DNA of 64,000 nt from Rhizobium sp. FY34 (GTDB taxonomy: Bacteria; Pseudomonadota; Alphaproteobacteria; Rhizobiales; Rhizobiaceae), in contig NZ_STFZ01000008.1 of assembly GCF_005222845.1 (NCBI RefSeq), forward strand, positions 124,001-188,000. Reading direction: 5' to 3'. The position numbers and the translations under genes were made by a program. This document shows positions 48,367 through 58,027 of the stretch, piece after piece; positions within the stretch are counted from its first letter, which is position 1; each line of letters begins with the position of its first letter. The notes under the pieces were generated by a model. The model worked only from the letters and a program-made list of their open reading frames with translations, did not search any database and was not told where the DNA came from.

Positions 48367-49578
48367 ATGGAGCTTCACGGCAAGCGCATCCTTCTGATCA
48401 TTGCCGGCGGTATTGCCGCCTATAAAAGCCTTGATCTCATCCGTCGTTTGCGCGAACGGGGTGCGAGCGTGCGGCCCGTGATGAGCCGGGCGGCACAGGA
48501 ATTCATCACGCCGCTTGCCGTGGGCGCCCTGTCTGCCAGCCATGTCTATACCGATCTGTTTTCCCGCGAAGACGAGCAGGATGTCGGCCATATCCGGCTG
48601 GCGCGCGAATGCGACCTTGTGATCGTGGCTCCCGCTACCGCCGACCTGATGGCCAAGATGGCGCATGGGCTGGCCGATGACCTGGCCAGCGCCGTGCTTC
48701 TGGCAACAGATCGCCCGGTGCTGGTGGCGCCTGCCATGAACCCGGTCATGTGGAATGCCGCGCCAACGCGCCGCAACAGCGCGGTGCTGAAGGCCGATGG
48801 CATCCACTTCATCGGCCCGATGAAAGGCGAGATGGCGGAAAGTGGCGAGGCCGGCACCGGCCGCATGGCGGAGCCGCTGGAGATTGTTGCAGCAGCCGTG
48901 ACGCTCCTGTCATCACAGGACAAGCCGCTTGCCGGAAAGCGAGCCATCGTCACCTCCGGGCCGACGCATGAGCCGATCGATCCGGTGCGCTACATCGCCA
49001 ACCGCTCGTCGGGAAAACAGGGCCATGCGATTGCCGCAGCCCTTGCAAAGCTTGGCGCCGAGGTGACCCTGATTTCCGGTCCGGTGACGATTGCCGATCC
49101 GGCCGGCGTCAAAACCCTGCATGTGGAGACGGCGCAGGAGATGCTCTCGGCGGTCCTGTCAGCATTGCCCGCCGATATTGCCGTGATGGTGGCCGCCGTT
49201 GCCGATTGGCGCGTCACCGCTTCGGCAGGTCAGAAGATCAAGAAGCAGCCGGGCGAGCCCCCGGCGCCGCTCTTGCTTGCAGAAAACCCGGATATCCTGA
49301 AAACCCTCGGCCATCACGCGCAGCGGCCGGCCTTCGTCGTGGGCTTTGCCGCCGAAACGCAGGATATCGAGGCCAATGGCCGGCGCAAGCTTGACGCCAA
49401 GGGGGCAGATATCATCATTGCCAATGATGTGTCGCCGGCAACCGGCATCATGGGCGGTGATCGCAACCGCGTGACGCTGATCGCCAAAGATGGCATCGCG
49501 CAATGGCCGGATCTCGGCAAGGATGAGGTGGCCATGCGGCTGGCCGAGACGATTGCGGCGCGGTTTACCAGTGTCTGA
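48367..49578 (+). CDS. coaBC: bifunctional phosphopantothenoylcysteine decarboxylase / phosphopantothenate-cysteine ligase
   Basis: Coenzyme A enzyme of 403 aa. The FMN-dependent CoaC half has IAGGIAAYKSLDLIRRLRERG, the catalytic His in GHIRLARECDL and PAMNPVMWNA. The CoaB half has TSGPTHEPIDPVRYIANRSSGKQG and the late ANDVSPATGIMGGD. ATG 48367 is chosen because the open frame from 48217 runs through the palindromic repeat. In many rhizobia coaBC follows ubiB and precedes dut; here both links are interrupted by other genes. Confidence 0.95.
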   Translation: MELHGKRILLIIAGGIAAYKSLDLIRRLRERGASVRPVMSRAAQEFITPLAVGALSASHVYTDLFSREDEQDVGHIRLARECDLVIVAPATADLMAKMAHGLADDLASAVLLATDRPVLVAPAMNPVMWNAAPTRRNSAVLKADGIHFIGPMKGEMAESGEAGTGRMAEPLEIVAAAVTLLSSQDKPLAGKRAIVTSGPTHEPIDPVRYIANRSSGKQGHAIAAALAKLGAEVTLISGPVTIADPAGVKTLHVETAQEMLSAVLSALPADIAVMVAAVADWRVTASAGQKIKKQPGEPPAPLLLAENPDILKTLGHHAQRPAFVVGFAAETQDIEANGRRKLDAKGADIIIANDVSPATGIMGGDRNRVTLIAKDGIAQWPDLGKDEVAMRLAETIAARFTSV

Positions 49579-49581
49579 CGA

Positions 49582-50376
49582 TCATGCCGCCTTCGCCATG
49601 TCCTGCGGCACGAAGGAGAAGGTGGTAAGGCCGGCATCCGTCACCATGATGGCGCTGCCATCGGCGATCTCTACCCAGGCATCCACATCATCGTTCAGCG
49701 GTTCGGAGACGAGGCAATAGCCGGCATTGCCACCCATGGGCGCTGCATAGAGTGTCGGCGGTCTGTTGTCGGTGGCATAGCGCACCGCATAGAGCGAGGT
49801 GCCATCAGAAAAGGCGGCGGTGAAGCGCACCAGCGGACTGACCTCATGCTCGCGCGCCAGACATTCCACAGTGGCGATGGCCTTGGACATGCCGCCGATC
49901 GGATCCTGTTCCAGGCCCATCTGCAGTGCCAAAAGAAACAGCAGTTCCGAATCTGTCGTGCCGCTGCGTGCTTCGAACAGTTCATCCGACAAAAGCGCTT
50001 CCATGCGCCGGCGGATACGGTCGAAACCGGCGATCTGGCCATTGTGCATGAATGACCAATTGCGGTGAACGAAGGGATGGCAGTTGTCGCGCCGGGTGGC
50101 GCCATGCGTTGCGGCGCGCACATGTGCCAGAAACAGCGGCGAGCGGATCTGCCGGGCAAGACTGCGCAGATTGCAATCCGACCAGGCCGGCAGGATATCG
50201 CGGTAACGGCCCGGCTCCGGGTGATCGCCATACCAGGCAATGCCAAAACCATCGCCATTGGTGGCGGTCTTGGCACGACTGGCGCAATGGCTCTGCTCGA
50301 TCAGCGAGTGAGCAGGGGAAGAGACCAGATCCTCGAGATACAGCGGATTACCGCGATAGGCGGCCCAACGGCACAT
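49582..50376 (-). CDS. class II glutamine amidotransferase (YafJ-like)
   Basis: Protein of 264 aa. Cys2 in MCRWAAYRG is the N-terminal nucleophile of class II amidotransferases. GDGFGIAWYG, HVRAATHG and HPFVHRNWSFMHNGQIAGF complete the glutaminase site. No synthase domain is attached, so the acceptor reaction is unknown; related proteins include E. coli YafJ and EgtC of ergothioneine synthesis, but no other egt gene is nearby. It is convergent with coaBC and divergent from otsB. Confidence 0.87.
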   Translation of the reverse strand: MCRWAAYRGNPLYLEDLVSSPAHSLIEQSHCASRAKTATNGDGFGIAWYGDHPEPGRYRDILPAWSDCNLRSLARQIRSPLFLAHVRAATHGATRRDNCHPFVHRNWSFMHNGQIAGFDRIRRRMEALLSDELFEARSGTTDSELLFLLALQMGLEQDPIGGMSKAIATVECLAREHEVSPLVRFTAAFSDGTSLYAVRYATDNRPPTLYAAPMGGNAGYCLVSEPLNDDVDAWVEIADGSAIMVTDAGLTTFSFVPQDMAKAA

Positions 50377-50592
50377 GACTGTCCTGCTCCAAACTTTTTC
50401 CGCGCGCCCATGCGGGCCGATATATCAAAGATCGACCTAAAGAATTAAGCGATCGTTACCACGGGTTTTCCGGTCGGCAAGCGTCTTGCAAGCGCCTCAT
50501 GTCGTTTTCATGACAGCTGCGGCAGGCCTGCCACGAACGGACAATCGCCACCTGCTCTTGCCTTCCGGCAAGCCCGGCCTACTTCCCGTGTC

Positions 50593-51390
50593 ATGGACGC
50601 GACCAACACATCACGTGAGAGCAAGGCCCACTCCTTGCAGCCGGATGGGCATTTGCTGAGCCTTTTGCGGGCTGAACCACAGGCCTTCGCCCTGTTTCTC
50701 GATATAGACGGCACGCTGATCGATCTGGCAGAGACGCCGGACGCCATTGTCGTGCCGGATGATCTGGCAAAGCATCTGCAGGCGGTCTCTGGGAAACTTT
50801 CGGGCGCGCTGGCCCTGGTGACCGGCCGTGCCGTTTCCTATGCCGACAAGCTTTTTGAGCCGCTACTGCTGCCGATTGCCGGCCTGCATGGCGCCGAACG
50901 GCGCCGCGCCAACGGCCATATGGACAGCGTAGACTGCAGTGCCGATTTTGCGACCCTTAAGCGATCGCTACAGCGCGTAACCGCTGACTGGACGGGCGTT
51001 CTGATCGAGGACAAGGGGGCCGCCGTTGCCGCCCACTACCGCCAGGCGCCACAATGGCAATCATCGCTGGAGGCCGTGATGCGCTCGGCGCTGGAAGAGG
51101 CTGGCTCTGATTTTGCCCTGCAGCGCGGCAAGATGGTGTTCGAAATCCGCCCCGCCCGCGCCAGCAAGGGCGCGGCGCTCCGCGCCTTTCTGGAGGAAGA
51201 GCCCTTTGCCGGGCGCCGTCCGATCGCCATCGGCGACGACTTGACGGACGAGGCCATGTTCAAGGCGGCAAACGAACTGGGCGGCCTTTCCATTCGCATC
51301 GGCGCGCCGACGGATGAAACCGCTGCCCAGGAAACACTCGCCTCGCCCGAAGCCTTGCGCACGATCCTGAAGCAGCTCGCAACATCCTGA
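50593..51390 (+). CDS. otsB: trehalose-6-phosphate phosphatase
   Basis: HAD-family phosphatase of 265 aa that completes trehalose synthesis. The nucleophile motif is FLDIDGTLIDLAETPD; GLHGAERR and the C-terminal IGDDLTDEAMF supply the remaining catalytic residues. Another family element is MVFEIRPARASKGAALRAFL. It precedes otsA by 39 bases. Trehalose protects against osmotic and drying stress, which fits with the osmoprotectant genes downstream. Confidence 0.95.
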   Translation: MDATNTSRESKAHSLQPDGHLLSLLRAEPQAFALFLDIDGTLIDLAETPDAIVVPDDLAKHLQAVSGKLSGALALVTGRAVSYADKLFEPLLLPIAGLHGAERRRANGHMDSVDCSADFATLKRSLQRVTADWTGVLIEDKGAAVAAHYRQAPQWQSSLEAVMRSALEEAGSDFALQRGKMVFEIRPARASKGAALRAFLEEEPFAGRRPIAIGDDLTDEAMFKAANELGGLSIRIGAPTDETAAQETLASPEALRTILKQLATS

Positions 51391-51429
51391 AGCGCCCCAA
51401 CCCTGCCAGCATCCTGAAGGAGTGACCCC

Positions 51430-52854
51430 TTGAGCCGTCTCATCGTGATTTCCAACCGCGTCCCCATGCCGGAAAAGAACGGCACAGCGCCCGCCGGCGG
51501 TTTGGCCGTGGCGCTGCAGGCCGCGTTGGAAGAGCATGGCGGCGTCTGGATGGGCTGGTCCGGAAAATCCAGCGGCACGCGCGAACCATCGCCGCTGCAC
51601 CTGACCGAGCGCGGCAACATTACCTATGCGGTGACCGATCTGACGAAGACGGATGTGGAGGAATATTACCACGGCTTTGCCAACCGGGTGCTCTGGCCCA
51701 TCTGCCATTATCGGCTGGATCTGGCCGAATATGCCCGCAAGGAAATGGCCGGCTATTTCCGGGTCAACCGCTTCTTTGCCCAGCGCCTGGCACCGCTCAT
51801 CAAGCCGGATGATGTCTTGTGGGTGCATGATTATCACCTGATACCGCTGGCCGCCGAACTGCGGCAGATGGGTTTCAAGAACAAGATCGGCTTTTTCCTG
51901 CACATTCCCTGGCCGCCGGCCGATGTGCTGTTTGCCATGCCGGTGCATGAGGAAATCATGCGCGGGTTGTCGCACTATGATCTCGTCGGCTTCCAGACCG
52001 ATCACGATCTTGAGAATTTTCGCGGCTGTCTGGTGCGCGAAGGCTTTGGCAATGCCATTGGCGACGGGCTCTTCACCTCCAACGGGCGCACCTTCAAGGG
52101 CGATTTCTATTCGATCGGCATCGAGACGGCAGCCTTTGCCGAATATGCCCGCAAGGCTGCCAATAGCGTAATGGTGCGCAAGGCCCGCCAGAGCATGGAA
52201 AACCGCGATCTCATTATCGGCGTCGACCGGCTGGATTATTCCAAGGGCATTACCCAGCGCATCGATGCCTATGAGAGCTTCATCAACCGCAACCCGGCCT
52301 ATCAGGGCAAGGTGACCTATCTGCAGATCACGCCGAAATCCCGCTCCGAAGTGCCCGAATATGAGCAGATGCAGCGCATGGTGGCCGAACAGGCGGGCCG
52401 GGTGAACGGCGCGCTGGGTGCCGTCGATTGGGTGCCGATCCGCTATATCAACCGCTCGATCGGCCGCCCCGTGCTGGCCGGCCTTTACCGGTTGGCCAAA
52501 GTCGGCCTCGTGACGCCGCTGCGCGACGGCATGAACCTGGTTGCCAAGGAATTCGTCGCCGCCCAGGACCCGAAAGATCCGGGCGTACTGGTGCTTTCGC
52601 GATTTGCCGGCGCAGCCCGTGCGCTCAAAGGTAGTCTTCTCGTCAATCCCTATGATGTGGAAGGCACCGGCAATGCCATTGCCCGCGCCATCAGTATGGG
52701 GCTGGAAGAGCGCATCGAGCGCTGGCGTGGCATGATGGATCACCTGCTGGTGCATGATGTGAAACGCTGGTGCGACGAATTCCTGGACGATCTCGTCAGC
52801 GATCAGCCACTCGAGGGACCGGAAAATTCCAGGGCGAGCCACGCACAGACCTGA
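51430..52854 (+). CDS. otsA: trehalose-6-phosphate synthase
   Basis: GT20 glycosyltransferase of 474 aa that joins UDP-glucose and glucose-6-phosphate. Motifs: [11 protein letters not shown] at the start, [46 protein letters not shown] and [17 protein letters not shown]. The start codon is TTG with GGAG upstream. Its last 52 bases overlap the 3' end of the convergent LysR gene, so the two transcripts are complementary there. Confidence 0.95.
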   Translation: MSRLIVISNRVPMPEKNGTAPAGGLAVALQAALEEHGGVWMGWSGKSSGTREPSPLHLTERGNITYAVTDLTKTDVEEYYHGFANRVLWPICHYRLDLAEYARKEMAGYFRVNRFFAQRLAPLIKPDDVLWVHDYHLIPLAAELRQMGFKNKIGFFLHIPWPPADVLFAMPVHEEIMRGLSHYDLVGFQTDHDLENFRGCLVREGFGNAIGDGLFTSNGRTFKGDFYSIGIETAAFAEYARKAANSVMVRKARQSMENRDLIIGVDRLDYSKGITQRIDAYESFINRNPAYQGKVTYLQITPKSRSEVPEYEQMQRMVAEQAGRVNGALGAVDWVPIRYINRSIGRPVLAGLYRLAKVGLVTPLRDGMNLVAKEFVAAQDPKDPGVLVLSRFAGAARALKGSLLVNPYDVEGTGNAIARAISMGLEERIERWRGMMDHLLVHDVKRWCDEFLDDLVSDQPLEGPENSRASHAQT

Positions 52855-53714
52855 TCGGTTTCAGGCTTGCACTCGGCCGGTGGCAAGATCCAGTAGCCGC
52901 GATCCGGCGAGGTCAGCACCGGCCCGGTCTCCACCAGCATTCCAGCGGAAACCATCGGATCCAAGAGGCCCAGCCAACCGATCGCCAGCCCCTGTTCGGC
53001 AATGGCTGCCTGCACGACCAGCGAATAGGTATTGAAGCAAAGCTCTCCCTGGTCGGCAGACAGTTCATGGCTGGTGCCAAGCTCTCTCAGATAGCTCGCC
53101 CAATCATACCAGGGAGATGGTCCCTGAGTATCGAGATGCAGCAGTGTGGCAGCGGCAATTTCATCCGGCCTTTGCAGCGGGCCATTGGCCAGAAGAAAGC
53201 CCGGCGCGCAGACCGGCACGACGCGCTCAGGTATCAGAAGCGTCCCGACCCGTTCGAATTCCGCGCGCGTGCCGAACACCACCGCCACTTCGCCATCTTC
53301 GGGAAGCTCGTGATCCGTGCGGTGCGTCGCAACGATCTGAATATCCATATCCGGGTGGCGCTTGCGAAAGGCATGCATGCGCGGCATCAGCCAGAGTGAC
53401 GAAAATGCATAGTCCGTCTTCAGCCGCACCGCCGGGCGCTGCGGCCGCTGGCGGAAACTTAGGGTCAGAGCATCGATTTCGGCCACCATGCGCGACACAG
53501 TTTCAAACAGCATCTGCCCCTGAGCCGTCAGCGTAACGCCGCGATGCTGGCGCGCCAGCAGGCTGACCTGCATCTGTTCCTCGATACGGCGGATCTGGTA
53601 GCTGACGGCGGGCTGGCTGAGACCTAAGCGTTCTGCGGCAAGCGTCAGGTTTCCGGTGCGGCCCACCTCCTGGAAAACCCGCATCCATCCCAGATCCAGC
53701 TTCGGCTCTCCCAT
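52803..53714 (-). CDS. LysR-family regulator, likely of choline-sulfate utilisation
   Basis: LysR regulator of 303 aa. The N-terminal helix-turn-helix is LTLAAERLGLSQPAVSYQIRR; the rest is a periplasmic-binding-like effector domain. It is divergent from choX-betC across 95 bp, the classical layout for a LysR activator. A named subfamily of choline-sulfate regulators accompanies betC in other bacteria, and the protein fits by context. The inducer is presumably choline-O-sulfate or choline. Its 3' end overlaps otsA. Confidence 0.88.
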   Translation of the reverse strand: MGEPKLDLGWMRVFQEVGRTGNLTLAAERLGLSQPAVSYQIRRIEEQMQVSLLARQHRGVTLTAQGQMLFETVSRMVAEIDALTLSFRQRPQRPAVRLKTDYAFSSLWLMPRMHAFRKRHPDMDIQIVATHRTDHELPEDGEVAVVFGTRAEFERVGTLLIPERVVPVCAPGFLLANGPLQRPDEIAAATLLHLDTQGPSPWYDWASYLRELGTSHELSADQGELCFNTYSLVVQAAIAEQGLAIGWLGLLDPMVSAGMLVETGPVLTSPDRGYWILPPAECKPETDQVCAWLALEFSGPSSG

Positions 53715-53759
53715 AAAAAATCCTTTTGGCTGCCATCAAAACAATCAGGCTTCACAGAC

Positions 53760-53782
53760 TTTATCGCGCAACGTTTCATAAA
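53760..53782. promoter_or_regulatory. Possible LysR binding site between the regulator and choX
   Basis: TTTAT and ATAAA (5 bp arms, 13 bases between) form a T-N11-A-type dyad in the 95 bp shared promoter region, 28 bases before the choX start. Short arms keep the confidence low. Confidence 0.35.
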
Positions 53783-53809
53783 CAGATCAAATAAAAAAGG
53801 GGAACCGCA

Positions 53810-54760
53810 ATGAAAACCGCTTGCCGTACACGCCGGCTTCTGGCCAGCATCATGCTTTCCGCATTCGCCGCCTCCGGCGCCATGGCCGCAGAACCTGCCG
53901 CCTGCAAGACGATCCGCCTGTCTGATCCGGACTGGACGGATATTACCGCCACCAATGGCGTTGCCTCCGTGGTCCTTGAAGCGCTTGGCTACACAGCCGA
54001 CGTCAAGACGCTCTCCGTGCCGATCGGCTACCAGTCGATGAAGAATGGCGAGATCGACGTTTTCCTCGGCAACTGGATGCCGGCCCAGAAGGCATTCGTC
54101 GACGACCTGACCAGCGCCAAGGCGATCGAGGTCGTGACGAAGAACCTGGAAGGCGCAAAGTTTACGCTGGCCGTGCCAAGCTATGTGGCCGACAAGGGTG
54201 TCAAGGATTTCGCCGATCTGCAGAAGCTGGCAGACGGCTTTGACAAGAAGATCTACGGCATCGAACCGGGCGCACCGGCCAATGCCAATATCCAGAAGAT
54301 GATCGATGCCAATGATTTCGGCCTGAAGGGCTGGGAGTTGGTGGAATCGGGCGAGCAGGCCATGCTGGCGCAGGTTGAGCGCGCCGGTCGCGACAAGGGC
54401 GATATCGTGTTTCTGGCCTGGGCACCGCATCCGATGAACAGCAAGTTCAAGCTGACCTATCTTTCGGGTGGCGATGCCTATTTCGGACCCAATTTTGGCG
54501 GGGCTGAAGTCTATACGCTGGCGCGCACCGGCTGGTCGACAACCTGCCCGAATGCCGCGACACTGCTGAAGAACATGACATTCGAAATCGGCATGGAAAA
54601 CGAGCTGATGGGAGCGATCCTTGGCGGTGAGGATGCAAAGGCTGCAGCCAAGACCTGGCTGAGGGCGCATCCGAAAACCATCGAGCCCTGGCTTGCCGGC
54701 GTCTCGACGCTGGATGGCAAGCCCGGCCTTGCAGCCGTCGCCAAAAGCCTCGGCCTCTAA
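53810..54760 (+). CDS. choX: choline ABC transporter substrate-binding protein
   Basis: Periplasmic protein of 316 aa with a signal peptide ending SGAMAAEP (about residue 27). It belongs to the glycine-betaine/choline binding family: IRLSDPDWTDITATNG, VFLGNWMPAQ, EPGAPANANIQKMI and FLAWAPHPMN, with several Trp/Tyr residues for cation-pi binding of the choline head. GGGGAAC precedes the ATG. The permease and ATPase genes (choW, choV) normally next to it are absent here; betC follows 30 bases later instead. Confidence 0.92.
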   Translation: MKTACRTRRLLASIMLSAFAASGAMAAEPAACKTIRLSDPDWTDITATNGVASVVLEALGYTADVKTLSVPIGYQSMKNGEIDVFLGNWMPAQKAFVDDLTSAKAIEVVTKNLEGAKFTLAVPSYVADKGVKDFADLQKLADGFDKKIYGIEPGAPANANIQKMIDANDFGLKGWELVESGEQAMLAQVERAGRDKGDIVFLAWAPHPMNSKFKLTYLSGGDAYFGPNFGGAEVYTLARTGWSTTCPNAATLLKNMTFEIGMENELMGAILGGEDAKAAAKTWLRAHPKTIEPWLAGVSTLDGKPGLAAVAKSLGL

Positions 54761-54790
54761 CCACATTTACGACCGCAGCAGGATAATCGC

Positions 54791-56305
54791 ATGACCCGCC
54801 CGAACATTCTCATCCTCATGGTGGACCAGCTGAATGGCACGCTGTTTCCAGACGGGCCCGCGGATTTTCTGCATGCGCCGCATCTCAAAGCCCTGGCGAA
54901 GCGGTCCGTCCGCTTCGCCAACACCTATACGGCAAGCCCGCTTTGCGCGCCGGCGCGAGCCTCGTTCATGTCCGGCCAGCTGCCAAGCCGCACGCGCGTC
55001 TATGACAATGCAGCGGAATTTGCCTCCGATATCCCGACCTATGCCCATCATCTGCGCCGCGCCGGCTATCACACGGCATTATCAGGCAAGATGCATTTCG
55101 TCGGACCGGACCAGTTGCACGGTTTCGAGGAACGGCTGACGACAGACATCTATCCGGCCGATTTCGGCTGGACGCCGGATTATACCAAGCCCGGCGAACG
55201 GATCGACTGGTGGTATCACAACCTTGGCTCCGTGACGGGTGCGGGCGTGGCCGAGATTACCAACCAGATGGAATATGACGACGAGGTGGCCTATCACGCC
55301 TCTGCCAAGCTCTATGATCTGTCTCGCCGCAAGGACGAGCAGCCCTGGTGCCTGACCGTCAGCTTCACTCATCCGCATGATCCATATGTGGCGCGGCGCA
55401 AATACTGGGATCTGTACGAGGATTGCACGGAACTCGACCCGCCGGGGAACAATCCCGCCTTCGAGGATCTCGACCCGCACTCCAAACGCCTGCTGGAGGC
55501 CTGCGATTTTCGTGCCTTCGACATTTCGCCAGACGAGGTGCGCCGGGCGCGCCAGGGCTATTTCGCCAATATTTCCTATGTCGATGACAAGATCGGCGAA
55601 CTTCTCGACGTGCTGGACCGCACCCGCATGGCAGATGACACGATTGTTCTGTTTGTCTCCGATCACGGCGACATGCTGGGCGAAAAGGGCCTGTGGTTCA
55701 AGATGTGCTTCTTTGAGGGCTCCGCCCGTGTGCCGCTGATGATTGCCGCACCGGACTGGCAGCCATTGCAGATCACACAGCCGGTCTCGACGCTGGACGT
55801 GACGCCGACGCTGGCCGGCCTTGCCGGTATCGACATCGCCTCGCTTGCCCGCTGGACGGATGGCGAGGATCTTGCGCCGCTTGCCACCGGCCGTGACGCC
55901 CGCCCTGCCGTGCCGATGGAATATGCCGCGGAAGGATCGATTGCGCCGCTCATCGGGCTTCGTGACGGGCGCTTCAAGCTGACGCTCTGCGACGTCGATC
56001 CGCCGCTGCTGTTTGATCTGAAGGCTGACCCGCATGAGGAGACAAACCTTGCAGACAGGCCCGAACATGCCGAGACACTGGCCCGCCTGACCTCGACCAT
56101 GCTTGCCCGCTGGAACCTGCCGCAGTTCGATGAGGCGGTGCGCGAAAGCCAGGCACGCCGCTGGGTGGTCTATCCGGCGCTGCGCAACGGCGCCTATTTT
56201 CCATGGGACTACCAGCCGCTGCAAAAGGCATCGGAGCGCTACATGCGCAACCACATGGATTTGAATGTGCTGGAAGAAAACAAACGTTTTCCGCGCGGGG
56301 AATAG
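54791..56305 (+). CDS. betC: choline sulfatase
   Basis: Sulfatase of 504 aa that hydrolyses choline-O-sulfate to choline and sulfate. The active-site Cys52 lies in LCAPARASF (C-x-P-x-R), which is converted to formylglycine; metal ligands include the Asp in LILMVDQLNG and DHGDMLGEKGLW. The C-terminal ...RWVVYPALRNGAYFPWDYQPL is typical of the choline-specific branch. Choline can then feed betaine synthesis, but the betA/betB genes are not in the window. It is convergent with prfC. Confidence 0.94.
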   Translation: MTRPNILILMVDQLNGTLFPDGPADFLHAPHLKALAKRSVRFANTYTASPLCAPARASFMSGQLPSRTRVYDNAAEFASDIPTYAHHLRRAGYHTALSGKMHFVGPDQLHGFEERLTTDIYPADFGWTPDYTKPGERIDWWYHNLGSVTGAGVAEITNQMEYDDEVAYHASAKLYDLSRRKDEQPWCLTVSFTHPHDPYVARRKYWDLYEDCTELDPPGNNPAFEDLDPHSKRLLEACDFRAFDISPDEVRRARQGYFANISYVDDKIGELLDVLDRTRMADDTIVLFVSDHGDMLGEKGLWFKMCFFEGSARVPLMIAAPDWQPLQITQPVSTLDVTPTLAGLAGIDIASLARWTDGEDLAPLATGRDARPAVPMEYAAEGSIAPLIGLRDGRFKLTLCDVDPPLLFDLKADPHEETNLADRPEHAETLARLTSTMLARWNLPQFDEAVRESQARRWVVYPALRNGAYFPWDYQPLQKASERYMRNHMDLNVLEENKRFPRGE

Positions 56306-56332
56306 GCCCCCGCGCACAAATTCATGACGAGA

Positions 56333-57916
56333 TCAGGCCGCCGTGGCGACCTGATATTCCTTGATGGCGACCATCTTGATGGCGGGATAACGCTCGGATT
56401 CATAGCGCAGCGAAAACGCATCCTGCGCCAGGAATACCGGATCGCCATCCAGATCGCGGGCGATATCACCGCGCTTGACGGTCAAGAATTTTTCAAGATC
56501 GGCCGGCTGATCCGAGGAGATCCAGCGGCAGACTGAAAAGCGCGACATTTCAAACGAGACCGGCAGGGTATATTCGCCCGAAAGCCTTTCTTTGAGAACA
56601 TCAAGCTGCAGCGCGCCCACCACGCCGACAATGGCCGGCGAGCCATCTTCCGGCGAAAACAGTTGCACGACGCCTTCTTCGGCCATCTGCTGCAGGGCTT
56701 CCTTGAGCTTTTTCGCCTTCATCGCATCTTCCAGGCGCACGCGGCGCAGGATTTCCGGCGAAAAATTCGGCACGCCCTGGAAGACCAAAGCTTCGCCTTC
56801 CGTCAGCGTATCGCCGATGCGCAGCGTTCCGTGGTTCGGAATGCCCACCACGTCGCCGGCATAGGCCGTATCGGCAAGCTGACGCTGCGAGGCAAAGAAG
56901 AATTGCGGCGCCGTAAGCCCCATCAGCTTGCCGGTACGGGCAAGCTTTGCCTTCATGCCACGCTCCAGCTTGCCTGAGCAGATGCGGGCAAAGGCGATGC
57001 GGTCGCGGTGGTTGGGGTCCATATTCGCCTGGATCTTGAAGACAAAGGCGGTCATCTTCTCTTCCGAGGCATGCACCTTTCGCACATCCGCCACCTGGTC
57101 ACGCGGCGGCGGGGCAAAATCACCCAGCGCATTGATGAGATCACGCACGCCGAAATTGCGCAAAGCCGAGCCGAAGAAGACCGGCGTCAGGTGACCTTCG
57201 AGAAAGGCCTTGCGATCGAAAGGCCGGCAGGCCTCGCGCGCCAGTTCAAGCTCGTCGATGAAGGCCGCACGCTCGTTTTCCGGCAGGTGACCGGCAACGC
57301 TCTCGGCCCCGTTCACCGGCGTCGGCTCGACCTGCGTATCGGAGCCGCGATAGGTATTGTTGGCCAGATTGTAAGATCCGCAGAAATTCTTCGAGCGCCC
57401 GACCGGCCAGGTGATGGGTGCCGTATCCAGCGCCAGCTTTTCTTCCACCTCATCAAGGATCTCGAACGTATCGCGGGCTTCGCGGTCCATCTTGTTGACG
57501 AAGGTGATGATCGGGATATCCCGCATGCGGCAAACTTCGAACAGTTTCAGCGTCCGTGGCTCGATACCCTTGGCCGCATCGATGACCATGACGGCGGCAT
57601 CTACCGCCGTCAGCGTGCGATAGGTATCGTCGGCGAAGTCTTCGTGGCCCGGTGTATCGAGAATGTTGAAGACATTGCCATCGAATTCGAAGGTCATCAC
57701 CGAGGTGACGACGGAAATGCCGCGCTCGCGTTCGATCTTCATCCAGTCGGAGCGCGTCTGGATACGGTCCTTCTTCGCCTTCACCTCGCCGGCAAGCTGG
57801 ATGGCACCGCCGAACAGCAGCAGCTTTTCAGTCAGCGTGGTCTTACCCGCATCCGGGTGCGCGATGATCGCGAAGGTGCGGCGGCGGGAAACCGCCTCGG
57901 CAATGCTTTCGGCCAT
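56333..57916 (-). CDS. prfC: peptide chain release factor 3
   Basis: Translational GTPase of 527 aa that recycles RF1/RF2 after termination. G-domain motifs: IIAHPDAGKTTLTEKLLLF (G1), RGISVVTSVM (G2), DTPGHEDF (G3) and FVNKMDREA (G4). C-terminal VGALQLDVLKERLSGEY is characteristic of RF3. ATG 57916 with AGGAA nine bases before is preferred to a TTG at 57925. It lies between betC and dut as a single gene. Confidence 0.95.
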   Translation of the reverse strand: MAESIAEAVSRRRTFAIIAHPDAGKTTLTEKLLLFGGAIQLAGEVKAKKDRIQTRSDWMKIERERGISVVTSVMTFEFDGNVFNILDTPGHEDFADDTYRTLTAVDAAVMVIDAAKGIEPRTLKLFEVCRMRDIPIITFVNKMDREARDTFEILDEVEEKLALDTAPITWPVGRSKNFCGSYNLANNTYRGSDTQVEPTPVNGAESVAGHLPENERAAFIDELELAREACRPFDRKAFLEGHLTPVFFGSALRNFGVRDLINALGDFAPPPRDQVADVRKVHASEEKMTAFVFKIQANMDPNHRDRIAFARICSGKLERGMKAKLARTGKLMGLTAPQFFFASQRQLADTAYAGDVVGIPNHGTLRIGDTLTEGEALVFQGVPNFSPEILRRVRLEDAMKAKKLKEALQQMAEEGVVQLFSPEDGSPAIVGVVGALQLDVLKERLSGEYTLPVSFEMSRFSVCRWISSDQPADLEKFLTVKRGDIARDLDGDPVFLAQDAFSLRYESERYPAIKMVAIKEYQVATAA

Positions 57917-58027
57917 GTCTAGCAATTCCTTTGAGTTGCCGCGTATCTAGCGATTTCAGGCCGATTATGCAATTGACCGGGCAAACATGCGCGATGATCT
58001 GCGCAAGAACGAGAAAAGGACTGCACC

